Assembly (NCBI GenBank): GCA_030610885.1
Contig: JAUWQW010000008.1
Location: forward strand, 1 to 42,556
Length of the DNA stretch: 42,556 nt
Origin: Candidatus Aminicenantota bacterium
GTDB lineage: Bacteria; Acidobacteriota; Aminicenantia; UBA2199
Direction: 5' to 3'
The notes beneath the pieces were generated by a model that made no database searches, was not told the origin of the DNA, and saw only the letters and a program-made list of their open reading frames with translations. Of the stretch, positions 1 to 9,291 are shown piece after piece; position 1 is the stretch's first letter; each line of letters opens with the position of its first letter. The translations under genes and the position numbers were made by a program.

Positions 1-387
1 CTCAAAATCCGTAAGAATTGATAGGGGTAATTTAGCTGTATAAGCATATCTTCTTAATTGAAAAGCAGGTTCAATATCGTGTTTTATATTAACTGAAGGT
101 TTTTTAGCCTCTACAAAAAATTTTCTCACCCCACCAATACGAAAACTATAATCAGGAGCTTTAACTTTCCCTTTTATTTCAACTCTGTCTTCGCGTACAA
201 CATCACGATACTGTTCTGAATAATCCTTTTCATTGTACACATCCCAGCCAAGTAACATAAAAAATTTATCAATAAAATCTGCACGTGCTTTTGCCTCATC
301 ATAGTGTTTTCCCTTATATTGTTTGATATTGTGTTCAAAAAGATCAATTAATTCTTTTAAATTTTTGATATTTCCCTTCTCAAATAT
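1..387 (-). CDS. Type IIG-like restriction endonuclease/methylase, N-terminal fragment (runs off left edge; no canonical start codon)
   Basis: Reverse strand reads NLKELIDLFEHNIKQYKGKHYDEAKARADFIDKFFMLLGWDVYNEKDYSEQYRDVVREDRVEIKGKVKAPDYSFRIGGVRKFFVEAKKPSVNIKHDIEPAFQLRRYAYTAKLPLSILTDFE, with the FVEAKKP...QLRRYA..A.LPLSILTDFE motif typical of Type IIG/Eco57I-like N-termini. In-frame stop TAA at 396-394; the best start position is ATA at 387-385. Not in the supplied ORF track. Confidence 0.7.
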   Translation of the reverse strand, partial: MFEKGNIKNLKELIDLFEHNIKQYKGKHYDEAKARADFIDKFFMLLGWDVYNEKDYSEQYRDVVREDRVEIKGKVKAPDYSFRIGGVRKFFVEAKKPSVNIKHDIEPAFQLRRYAYTAKLPLSILTDFE

Positions 388-541
388 TTTATGTTATCTT
401 CCTTCTTTATAAATCCAATAATAAAGAACCATAAAGGCTTTGTCAAGAAAAAATGTAGGGAAGAATGACAATTCGCCCTATTTTTGATATGTTGCGCGCT
501 TCTACAGTTTTTGAATCTTCAATGAACAATGCAAAATATTC

Positions 542-570
542 TTGTATTTGCAAGAAAAATGCCTTATAAT
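542..570 (+). promoter_or_regulatory. Putative sigma70 promoter TTGTAT-N17-TATAAT upstream of the histidine kinase gene
   Basis: TTGTAT at 542-547, 17-nt spacer, TATAAT at 565-570. Confidence 0.5.
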
Positions 571-593
571 AATTTGATTAATCTTGAAAAAAA

Positions 594-1373
594 ATGAATC
601 CAGAAAAGAATTTAGAAAATGAAAGTATAAGCAAAAAAAAATTGGAAGAGGAACTCTTAAAAGCTAGAAAAGAGATTGATGAGTTGAAAAAGGATCTTTA
701 TGAGCTTGAAAAGAAAGAAATTGTTGTGGAGATTTTACCTGTACTTTTCCATAAACTCAAAAATAAGCTCACTCCTATTTTAGGTTATTGTCAGATTTTA
801 TATAAAAAGACAGAGGATAATTTTTTTAAAGAGAAATTAAAGAAAATAGAAAGAAGTACAAATAATTTGACACATTTGATAAATATTTTAAGAGAGTATT
901 TCAATAACGATACAATTATAAAACAAAGGGGAAACTTAAACAATATTATTTATGGGTTAGAGGATTATTTTGCTAATATTGAGAAAACTAATAATATAAA
1001 AATCTATATTGATACTGACAAAAAAATCCTGGATGATTTTTTAAGTGTGGGACAGATTGAGACTTTGATAACAAATATTATCAATAACTCTATAAATGCT
1101 ATAAGAGCAAAGCACATACAACATGGAGTTATTAATATTAAAACAGAATTAAAAGAGAATATGTACAAATTAATTGTTAGAGATAATGGCATTGGCATAA
1201 GTAAAGAAAACATTTTTGATATATGGACTCCATTTTATTCTGATTTTCCAGGGAATCATGGAATAGGTCTCTCAATATGTGAAAAGATTCTTGAAAATCA
1301 TAGAGCTGTCTGTAGTGTGAATTCAGTACAAGGTGAACACACTGTGTTTGAAATTATTTTTAAAGATAGATAA
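594..1373 (+). CDS. Histidine kinase-like protein (coiled coil + HisKA-like + HATPase_c), no obvious sensor domain
   Basis: H-box-like LFHKLKNKLTPILGY, N-box NIINNSINAI, G-boxes DNGIGIS and GNHGIGLSICEKI. Confidence 0.8.
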   Translation: MNPEKNLENESISKKKLEEELLKARKEIDELKKDLYELEKKEIVVEILPVLFHKLKNKLTPILGYCQILYKKTEDNFFKEKLKKIERSTNNLTHLINILREYFNNDTIIKQRGNLNNIIYGLEDYFANIEKTNNIKIYIDTDKKILDDFLSVGQIETLITNIINNSINAIRAKHIQHGVINIKTELKENMYKLIVRDNGIGISKENIFDIWTPFYSDFPGNHGIGLSICEKILENHRAVCSVNSVQGEHTVFEIIFKDR

Positions 1374-1406
1374 AAAAAATTGAAAAATATCTTGAAGGAG
1401 GAATGA

Positions 1407-4040
1407 ATGTATAAAAAGTATGTATACTTTTTTTCAAAAGATTTTACTGAAGGAAAAAAGGAATTAAAAGACTTGCTGGGCGGAAAAGGAGCAAACCTTG
1501 CTGAGATGAGTAATTTAGGACTTCCAATACCCCCGGGTTTTACAATTACAAGTGATGTGTGTGATTGGTTTTATAAAAATAATGGTAATTACCCTGAAGG
1601 TCTTAAAAAAGAGGTGCAAGATAAACTTGAAAAATTGGAAGAATTAATGGGGAAAAAACTTGGTAACAGCAATGATCCATTACTTGTTTCTGTTCGTTCA
1701 GGCGCAGCTGTTTCTATGCCCGGTATGATGGATTCAATACTTAATCTTGGATTAAATGATAAATCTGCTGAAGGTCTTGCAAAATGCTCAAATAATCAAA
1801 GATATGCTTATGATTCATATAGAAGGTTTATTCAGATGTTTGGAGATGTTGTGCTTGGTGTTGAGCGTGATAAATTTGAAGATGCATTAAATGATCAAAA
1901 AATCAAAAAGGGTGTGAAAGATGATGTTGGTTTAGATGTTGAAGATTTCAAGCAAATTTTAGCTAAATTTAAAGAAATAATAAAAACTGAGACTGGAGAA
2001 GATTTCCCTCAGGATCCAAAAGTTCAATTATGGAAAGCAATTGACGCAGTATTTGGATCCTGGAATAATGATAGAGCTATAAAATATAGAGAAATAAATA
2101 ATATCAAAGGATTGCTTGGAACTGCAGTTAATGTTCAATCAATGGTATATGGCAATCTCGGAGAGACTTCAGGAACTGGTGTTGCTTTTACAAGGGACGC
2201 TTCAACTGGAGAAAATATATTTTATGGTGAATATTTGATGAATGCTCAGGGGGAAGATGTAGTTGCTGGTATCAGAACTCCTAAACAAGTTGAAGAATTA
2301 AGAAAACAGAACCCAGAGATATATGAAGAACTTCTTTCTATACGAGATCGTTTAGAAAAACACTATAGAGATATGCAGGATATTGAATTTACCATAGAAG
2401 ATGGAAAATTATTTATTCTTCAAACAAGAAATGGAAAACGTACAGCCTTTGCTGCAATCAAAATTGCTCTGGATATGGTTGAGGAAGGCTTGATTTCAAA
2501 GAGAGAAGCTGTTATGAGAATTTCACCAGAGAGTCTGGACCAACTTCTTCATCCAAAGATAGATCCCAATGAAAAATATAAGGTGATTGCAAAAGGACTC
2601 CCAGCATCACCGGGAGCAGCTGTGGGGAAAATAGTCTTTTCAGCTGATAAGGCAGAAAAGATGGCATCAAAAGGTGAAAAAGTAATTCTTGTTAGAAAAG
2701 AGACTTCCCCTGAGGATATTGGTGGCATGAATGTGGCTCAAGGAATTTTAACCGCAACTGGTGGAATGACTTCACACGCTGCTGTTGTTGCAAGAGGCAT
2801 GGGAAAGTGCTGTATTGCTGGATGTGGAGATTTGGTTATAAAATCTAACAATAATTGCGAAATAGGAGAAAAAAGCTTTATAGAAGGAGATTACATTACA
2901 TTAGATGGAACTAAAGGAGAAGTTATTGATGGAAGATTAAAACTAGTTATACCTGAAACTTCAGGAGATTTTCAGAAATTCATGGAATTTGTAAATGAGG
3001 AAAGAACAATGGGTGTACGAACAAACGCTGATACTCCTCAAGATAGTTTGATTGCAAGAAAATTTGGAGCAGAAGGTATAGGACTTTGTAGAACAGAACA
3101 TATGTTTTTTGAAGGAGAGCGTATTGATGCTGTAAGAGAAATGATACTTGCTGAAGATAAAGATGGTAGAGAAAAAGCATTAAATAAGATTTTGCCTATG
3201 CAAATGAATGATTTTATTGGACTTTTTGAAGCTATGGACGGCTATCCTGTAACAATAAGACTCCTTGACCCGCCACTTCATGAATTTTTGCCTCACAAAG
3301 ATGAGGAGTTGAGAGAATTATCAAAGACAATGGGTGTGAGTTTCACCCAGCTTAAGGAAAAAACTGAAAGCCTTAAGGAATTTAATCCAATGTTAGGTCA
3401 CCGTGGATGTAGATTAGCTATAACTTTCCCCGAAATCGCAGTAATGCAGACAGAAGCAATAATTAAAGCTGCTTTAACAGTTAAGAATAAGGGGATTAAG
3501 GTATTCCCAGAAATAATGATACCTTTAACAGGTATTGAAAAGGAGTTTGAGTTTTTAAAAGAGGTTGTTGATGATAGGGCTGAAGCAATTTTCAAGCAAG
3601 AGAATGATAGAGTGGATTACAAGGTTGGAACAATGATTGAAATCCCACGAGCTTGCCTTATTGCTGATAAAATTGCCAAAAAAGCTGAATTCTTCTCATT
3701 TGGAACAAATGATTTGACTCAAATGACATTTGGTTTTTCTAGAGATGATGCTGGAGTTTTTCTTTCTGACTATATAGAAAAAAGAGTATTACCAAATGAC
3801 CCATTTCAAAAGCTTGATATTACAGGTGTTGGAAAATTGATAGAAATAGGAATAAATAAGGGTAGAAAAACAAGACCTGATTTAAAAGTTGGGATCTGTG
3901 GAGAGCATGGAGGTGAACCCAGTTCTGTTGAATTCTGTTATAATGTTGGGATGAATTATGTTTCCTGTTCACCGTATAGAGTTCCAATCGCACATCTTGC
4001 TGCTGCTCAGGCAAAAATAAAGAAAGAGGAGATTGAATAA
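1407..4040 (+). CDS. ppdK: Pyruvate, phosphate dikinase
   Basis: LLGGKGANLAEM, GGMTSHAAVVARGMGKCCIAGC catalytic-His motif, C-terminal PEP-binding domain (SFGTNDLTQMTFGFSRDD); 877 aa; SD GAAGGAGG upstream. Confidence 0.96.
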   Translation: MYKKYVYFFSKDFTEGKKELKDLLGGKGANLAEMSNLGLPIPPGFTITSDVCDWFYKNNGNYPEGLKKEVQDKLEKLEELMGKKLGNSNDPLLVSVRSGAAVSMPGMMDSILNLGLNDKSAEGLAKCSNNQRYAYDSYRRFIQMFGDVVLGVERDKFEDALNDQKIKKGVKDDVGLDVEDFKQILAKFKEIIKTETGEDFPQDPKVQLWKAIDAVFGSWNNDRAIKYREINNIKGLLGTAVNVQSMVYGNLGETSGTGVAFTRDASTGENIFYGEYLMNAQGEDVVAGIRTPKQVEELRKQNPEIYEELLSIRDRLEKHYRDMQDIEFTIEDGKLFILQTRNGKRTAFAAIKIALDMVEEGLISKREAVMRISPESLDQLLHPKIDPNEKYKVIAKGLPASPGAAVGKIVFSADKAEKMASKGEKVILVRKETSPEDIGGMNVAQGILTATGGMTSHAAVVARGMGKCCIAGCGDLVIKSNNNCEIGEKSFIEGDYITLDGTKGEVIDGRLKLVIPETSGDFQKFMEFVNEERTMGVRTNADTPQDSLIARKFGAEGIGLCRTEHMFFEGERIDAVREMILAEDKDGREKALNKILPMQMNDFIGLFEAMDGYPVTIRLLDPPLHEFLPHKDEELRELSKTMGVSFTQLKEKTESLKEFNPMLGHRGCRLAITFPEIAVMQTEAIIKAALTVKNKGIKVFPEIMIPLTGIEKEFEFLKEVVDDRAEAIFKQENDRVDYKVGTMIEIPRACLIADKIAKKAEFFSFGTNDLTQMTFGFSRDDAGVFLSDYIEKRVLPNDPFQKLDITGVGKLIEIGINKGRKTRPDLKVGICGEHGGEPSSVEFCYNVGMNYVSCSPYRVPIAHLAAAQAKIKKEEIE

Positions 4041-4102
4041 CCCTTTTTCTTATAAAAAATTTAAGCTGGATATTTTTTTTTAAATGGTATAAAATTAAAA
4101 TA

Positions 4103-5014
4103 ATGAAGGCAATAGAGATAAAAGGTTTGGAAAAGACCTTTACTTCAAATTTTTTATTGAAAAAATATAAGGTTTTGAAGGATATTAATATAAGTATTGA
4201 AAAAGGGGAAATTTATGGCTTTTTGGGGCCAAATGGAGCTGGTAAAACAACAACAATAAAATGTATGCTTGGATTGATATCTTTTGATTCAGGAGAAAGT
4301 CTTATCTATGGTAAGGATTCCAAATCTATTGAAGGGAGAGAAAAAATAGGTTTTTTACCTGAACATCCATATTTTTATGATTATTTAACAGCAAAAGAAT
4401 TGCTCATTTTTTCTGGTATGCTTTTTTCCATTCCTATAAAAAAAGTAATGAATAAGGCTAAATATTTATTAGAATTGGTTGGGTTAGAGGGTAAAGAGGA
4501 TCTAAAATTAAAAAAATTCTCTAAAGGAATGATCCAAAGACTTGGGTTTGCTCAGACATTAATTAATGATCCTGAGATAATCATACTTGATGAGCCTTTT
4601 TCAGGGTTAGATCCAATTGGAAGAAAAGAATTGAGGGATTTAATAATATCATTAAAAAAATCTGGAAAAACCATATTTTTCTCATCTCATATATTGCAAG
4701 ATATGGAAATGATTGTTGATACAGTTGGAATAATATTGGAAGGGAAGACTATTAAACAGGGAAAACTTTCTGATTTAATATCTCATAGTGTTCAATATCA
4801 TGAAGTTGTTTTTAGGGGTGTTGATGAATCTTTATTAAAAAGTAATAATATAGGTTTTGAATTAAAGGATAATAATTATATTACCAAATCAAAAGATTTT
4901 GAAAAGGTTAATCATATCATTGAATTTATCATTATGAATCATGGAAAAATCATTTCAGTCACACCTTTTAAAATGACTCTTGAAGATATCTTTTTAGAGG
5001 AAATAAATAGATGA
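4103..5014 (+). CDS. ABC transporter ATP-binding protein
   Basis: Walker A GPNGAGKTT, signature KFSKGMIQRLGFA, Walker B IIILDEPFSGLDP. Confidence 0.93.
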   Translation: MKAIEIKGLEKTFTSNFLLKKYKVLKDINISIEKGEIYGFLGPNGAGKTTTIKCMLGLISFDSGESLIYGKDSKSIEGREKIGFLPEHPYFYDYLTAKELLIFSGMLFSIPIKKVMNKAKYLLELVGLEGKEDLKLKKFSKGMIQRLGFAQTLINDPEIIILDEPFSGLDPIGRKELRDLIISLKKSGKTIFFSSHILQDMEMIVDTVGIILEGKTIKQGKLSDLISHSVQYHEVVFRGVDESLLKSNNIGFELKDNNYITKSKDFEKVNHIIEFIIMNHGKIISVTPFKMTLEDIFLEEINR

Positions 5015-5775
5015 AAATTCGTGCTATTGCTTTAAACACATTTAAAGAGGCTACAAGAAATAAAATCTATTATTTATTGATCTTCTTTGGTATATTTTTT
5101 GTTTTAAGTTCAAAATTAGTGACTCTTTTAACAATTGGGGATCATGTTAAAGTATTGAAAGATCTAGGATTGGCTTCTATTAATTTTTTCAGTGTTTTGA
5201 TCGCTATTTTTACTGGAATAGATCTTGTTTATAAAGAGATCGAAAGAAAAACAATTTATAATATTTTGAGCAAACCCATTTCTAGGAGCTGTTTTATAAT
5301 AGGGAAATTTTTTGGACTTGCATTAACTTTATTTGTTGCATTAATTTCAATGGTTGTAATGTTTTTTTTATTTATGCTTTTATTTTCAGGAGAACTTGAT
5401 GTTAGAATCCTGGTTTATTTTATTTTATTGTACTTTGAACTTTTAATAATTACTTCAATTTCTCTACTTTTTTCTTCTATTTCAACTCCCATTTTATCTT
5501 CAGTTTTTACGATTTCTCTATATTTGATTGGTCATGTTATTTGGACTTTTAATGAATTTAAAGATAAAATAGTAAATCCAATTATAAAAATAATTTCATA
5601 TATTTTGTATTATACACTTCCTAACTTAGAAAAATTCAATATAAAAAATTCTATTGTAATGAATATTGATATAGATATTGGTATGATTTTAAGTTCAATT
5701 TGTTATGCTATTTTTTATATTGCTGCATTATTAATTCTTACTATTTTAATCTTTAATAAAAGAGAATTTCAATAA
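5011..5775 (+). CDS. ABC-2 type transporter permease
   Basis: Multi-TM protein overlapping the ATPase gene by 4 nt; MKIRAIALNTFKEATRNKIYYLL start typical of ABC-2 permeases. Confidence 0.82.
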   Translation: MKIRAIALNTFKEATRNKIYYLLIFFGIFFVLSSKLVTLLTIGDHVKVLKDLGLASINFFSVLIAIFTGIDLVYKEIERKTIYNILSKPISRSCFIIGKFFGLALTLFVALISMVVMFFLFMLLFSGELDVRILVYFILLYFELLIITSISLLFSSISTPILSSVFTISLYLIGHVIWTFNEFKDKIVNPIIKIISYILYYTLPNLEKFNIKNSIVMNIDIDIGMILSSICYAIFYIAALLILTILIFNKREFQ

Positions 5776-6617
5776 TGAAGTCAAAACTTTTTATTTTTAT
5801 TATTGTGTCACTTATTTTAGCAGGGGTATTTCAATATGATTATGATTCACATACCAATTACTTTGCTGAAAAAAATATTTTTGTTACTTTACCTAAGGGA
5901 AAAACTTTAGAGATATTATCTTTTGGTTTTAAAAATTTTGTGGCTGATATGATTTTTATATGGTCTATCCAATTCTATTCCAATTATAATTTGAATAACA
6001 GATTTGAATACATTGAAGACATTTATAATATAATAACTGATCTAAACCCAAGATACAGAGCGCCATACTATGTTGGTTCATGGATAATGGCATTGGAATT
6101 GAATAATTATAAAATGGCAATAAGACTCCTTCAAAAGGCATCAAAAAATTTAAAAGATGATTGGGATTTTGATTTTGAATCAGGGTATTATGCATATAAG
6201 TACCTTAAAGATTATAAACTGGCAGAGAAATACTATAAAAAGGCTGCAGAAAAACCAGATGCACCTTCATTTGTAAAGAGGTGGCAAGCACATACTATTT
6301 ATATGAAAGATAATTTGACATATGCACTAAAAATGTGGCTGGAGATTAAAGAAAATGCAAAGAATAAATTGGAAAAAAATTCTGCATTAAATCACCTTTA
6401 TCAAATTAAATTTGAAATTGATAAAAAGAACCTTGAAGAAAAGATAAAACTCTTTGAACAAAGATTTAGAAGAAAGCCTGTTAATTTAAAAGAATTAAAG
6501 AGAAAGGGAATTATAAATATGATTCCTAAGGATTTTAAAGGTGAAGATTATATATATGATTTTAAAACAGGTAAAATTAAAGCAAAGAAGGTATTTCGAT
6601 GGAAGAAATTTTATTAA
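5775..6617 (+). CDS. TPR-like repeat protein with N-terminal membrane/signal segment
   Basis: N-terminal hydrophobic segment; helical repeats (YKMAIRLLQKASKN, YKLAEKYYKKAAEKP). Confidence 0.65.
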   Translation: MKSKLFIFIIVSLILAGVFQYDYDSHTNYFAEKNIFVTLPKGKTLEILSFGFKNFVADMIFIWSIQFYSNYNLNNRFEYIEDIYNIITDLNPRYRAPYYVGSWIMALELNNYKMAIRLLQKASKNLKDDWDFDFESGYYAYKYLKDYKLAEKYYKKAAEKPDAPSFVKRWQAHTIYMKDNLTYALKMWLEIKENAKNKLEKNSALNHLYQIKFEIDKKNLEEKIKLFEQRFRRKPVNLKELKRKGIINMIPKDFKGEDYIYDFKTGKIKAKKVFRWKKFY

Positions 6618-7366
6618 TATTGTTCGGACTTATTATAGGCAGTTTTTTAAATGTTGTTATTTACAGGCTACCTATTGAGAAAAGTATAGTTAAACCTCGC
6701 TCTTATTGCCCTCAATGTAATCAAAATATAAAATTTTATGATAATATTCCAGTCATAAGTTTTATTATTTTAGGTGGAAAATGTAGAAACTGTAAAGCAA
6801 AAATATCATTACAATATCCTTTAGTGGAAATATTTACTGCTTTGACTTTCTGGCTTTCATATAGCTTTTATTTTTCAATCTCTCCGGTTTATACTGTTTT
6901 TACAATTATATTTCTGTGCATAATTGTGGTTCTTGCAATAATTGATTTTAAGCATATGATCCTTCCTGATGAATTTACAATTGGCGGTGGCGTTCTGTTC
7001 TTAATATATTCTTTTTTTAACCCTATAATTACATATAAAAGCGCATTTATTTCTGCTTTTGGTTCAGCTTTAATTTTTGCTTTTTTATATTTTTTTTATT
7101 TAAAGGTTAGAAAAATTGAAGGCCTTGGCTTTGGAGATGTAAAGATGATGATTCTTCTTGGTGCATTTCTTGGCATACATAAATTATTAATTGCTGTTTT
7201 TTTAGCCTCTTTATCGGGCGTAATTATTGGGTTTATATTTATTATATTCAAAGGTAAAGATTTAAAGACTAAATTGCCTTTTGGTACATTCCTTGGTTTT
7301 GGAACTTATATTTCTGTTTTTTGGGGAGATAATATTTGGAGATTTATTCAATCTCTTTCACATTAA
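6599..7366 (+). CDS. Prepilin peptidase (A24 family)
   Basis: GSFLNVVIYRLP, CPQC...CRNC zinc motif, IDFKHMILPDE and GFGDVKMM catalytic Asp motifs. Confidence 0.92.
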   Translation: MEEILLILFGLIIGSFLNVVIYRLPIEKSIVKPRSYCPQCNQNIKFYDNIPVISFIILGGKCRNCKAKISLQYPLVEIFTALTFWLSYSFYFSISPVYTVFTIIFLCIIVVLAIIDFKHMILPDEFTIGGGVLFLIYSFFNPIITYKSAFISAFGSALIFAFLYFFYLKVRKIEGLGFGDVKMMILLGAFLGIHKLLIAVFLASLSGVIIGFIFIIFKGKDLKTKLPFGTFLGFGTYISVFWGDNIWRFIQSLSH

Positions 7367-7397
7367 AATTTATATAATGAGGTATGTAAAAATTTAA

Positions 7398-8894
7398 ATG
7401 AAAAAAAATAACCTAATATTATTTCTGATAATTCAAGTTTTTTTAATATTTATCTTTGAAAATATTTATTCAATATTAAAAGAAATGGAAAGAAGAGAGA
7501 TTGTTGAAATTAAAACAAAGTGTGATTTGATGTCAGATTTGTTTGTAGAAAAATTTAAATTTAATATTAATAAAATGAGAGAAAAGGGCTATTTTGATCG
7601 CATTTCTATTTATTCAAATTTGAAATCTGTAACTGCTATATCTGGAATTAAGAAAGGATTGATTTATTTTATAAAATCTCCAAAAGGTGATAACAGGAGT
7701 ATTGTTTTTGAAAAAAATATTGCCTCATCTACACTTAAGGTTATAAGAAAGCTAAAAAGCATTTTCTTGGGTTTTTTGATTATACTTGGTGCTTTTATTG
7801 TTTTTACAGGATTTTACCTGGTTTTTTTGATAAAGAAAATTAAAAGTGATGTTAAAATAAAAAGCATATCTCCACTTCAGAATTATCTAAAAGAACTAAA
7901 AGATAGTGAAGTAGAGTTAAAGGATATTGTAGAAAAACAACAGGCGAAAGTAGTTGAAGAGGAAGAATTAAATAAAAACATCATAAATAAAATTAACAGT
8001 GGAATAATATTTGTGAATAGATTTGACAAAATTGATAGGTTTAATTCAGTAGCAGAAGTAATGTTTTCCCAAAGTTATGCAAATGCAAAGAATAATAGCT
8101 TGGAGAATATATTAAAAGAATTCCCTGAAATTTTAGGTTTTATAAAAGAAAAAAAGGATCAAAGAATCTCCTCACAGATAATTGAAAAAAGTAAAATATT
8201 CAATATTGACTTGATTCCTATAGGAGATACTGGGAACCTGATTTTAGTAAAAGATATTACTGAAGAGAAAATGAGGGAAGAGATAGATGGAAGAAATAAG
8301 AATTTTATAATGCTTGGAGAGATGACTACATTTCTTGCACATGAAGTTAAAAATTCTCTTGGCGTTGTCTATGGATATACAAAAACAATGAAATCTAAAG
8401 AAATAAAATTAGATAAAGTAAATAATGAGATAAAATTTATATCAAATATGATGGAGAGTTTCCTGAATTTTTCAAAACCAATCATAGGTGAGAAAAGAGA
8501 AAAGGTTAATTTAGTCGAATTACTAAATAAACTTGCATGCGAAAACGAACTTGAGACTAAACTTTCTAAAAAAGAAATTTTTATCAATATTGAAAAGACT
8601 CTCATAAGTTCTGTGTTCTCAAATCTTATAAAGAACTCCAAAGAAGCAGGAGCTGATATGTTGGAAGTTGAGTTCTATGATGCAGATAATATAGAAATTA
8701 TTTTAAAAGATAATGGGAAAGGTGTTGATAAGAAGAATGTTGAAAAAATTTGGTATCCATTTTTTACAACTAAAGATAAAGGAACTGGTATGGGACTTGC
8801 AATTGTCAAAAAGATTGTAAATTCTTTGGATGGAGAGATATTTGTTTTAGATTCAAAAAAGGGCACTACTTTTAAAATTGTTTTTTATAAATAA
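7398..8894 (+). CDS. Sensor histidine kinase (TM domain, PAS-like, HisKA, HATPase_c)
   Basis: H-box FLAHEVKNSLGVVYGY; N-box NLIKNSKEAGAD; G-boxes DNGKGVD and GTGMGLAIVKKIV. Confidence 0.9.
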   Translation: MKKNNLILFLIIQVFLIFIFENIYSILKEMERREIVEIKTKCDLMSDLFVEKFKFNINKMREKGYFDRISIYSNLKSVTAISGIKKGLIYFIKSPKGDNRSIVFEKNIASSTLKVIRKLKSIFLGFLIILGAFIVFTGFYLVFLIKKIKSDVKIKSISPLQNYLKELKDSEVELKDIVEKQQAKVVEEEELNKNIINKINSGIIFVNRFDKIDRFNSVAEVMFSQSYANAKNNSLENILKEFPEILGFIKEKKDQRISSQIIEKSKIFNIDLIPIGDTGNLILVKDITEEKMREEIDGRNKNFIMLGEMTTFLAHEVKNSLGVVYGYTKTMKSKEIKLDKVNNEIKFISNMMESFLNFSKPIIGEKREKVNLVELLNKLACENELETKLSKKEIFINIEKTLISSVFSNLIKNSKEAGADMLEVEFYDADNIEIILKDNGKGVDKKNVEKIWYPFFTTKDKGTGMGLAIVKKIVNSLDGEIFVLDSKKGTTFKIVFYK

Positions 8895-8934
8895 GCTTGA
8901 TTTATTTGTTAAATTTCATTAAAATTAACAATAT

Positions 8935-9291
8935 ATGAGAAAAAGAAAAGTGTTAGTTGTAGATGATGAAAATTTTATAAGAGAGTTAATTTATGATTTT
9001 CTTGAATTTGAGAATATTGAATGTGATAAAGCTGAAAGTCAGGAGGTTGCTTTAGAATTGATATCAAAAAATGATTATGATTTAATATTATTAGACAGGA
9101 ATCTAAAAGATTTTAAATCAGAGAATATGATTGAAAAAATAAAAAAGGATATTCCAATTGTATTGCTAACAGGAGAAGATGGTGCTTGTGAAGATTATTT
9201 TAGAGAATTAGGTATAAGTGAAATTATCTTTAAACCTTTTCAATATGATGATTTTATGAATAAAATAAATCCCTATTTAAGGTTCAAATGA
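8935..9291 (+). CDS. Single-domain response regulator (REC only)
   Basis: VLVVDDENFIRE, LILLDRNL phospho-acceptor Asp, LLTGED, KPF lysine; directly follows the histidine kinase gene. Confidence 0.9.
   Translation: MRKRKVLVVDDENFIRELIYDFLEFENIECDKAESQEVALELISKNDYDLILLDRNLKDFKSENMIEKIKKDIPIVLLTGEDGACEDYFRELGISEIIFKPFQYDDFMNKINPYLRFK

Noticed and set aside
465-569. 34-aa ORF MTIRPIFDMLRASTVFESSMNNAKYSCICKKNAL
   Set aside because: Overlaps the promoter of the downstream gene; too short and no family match.
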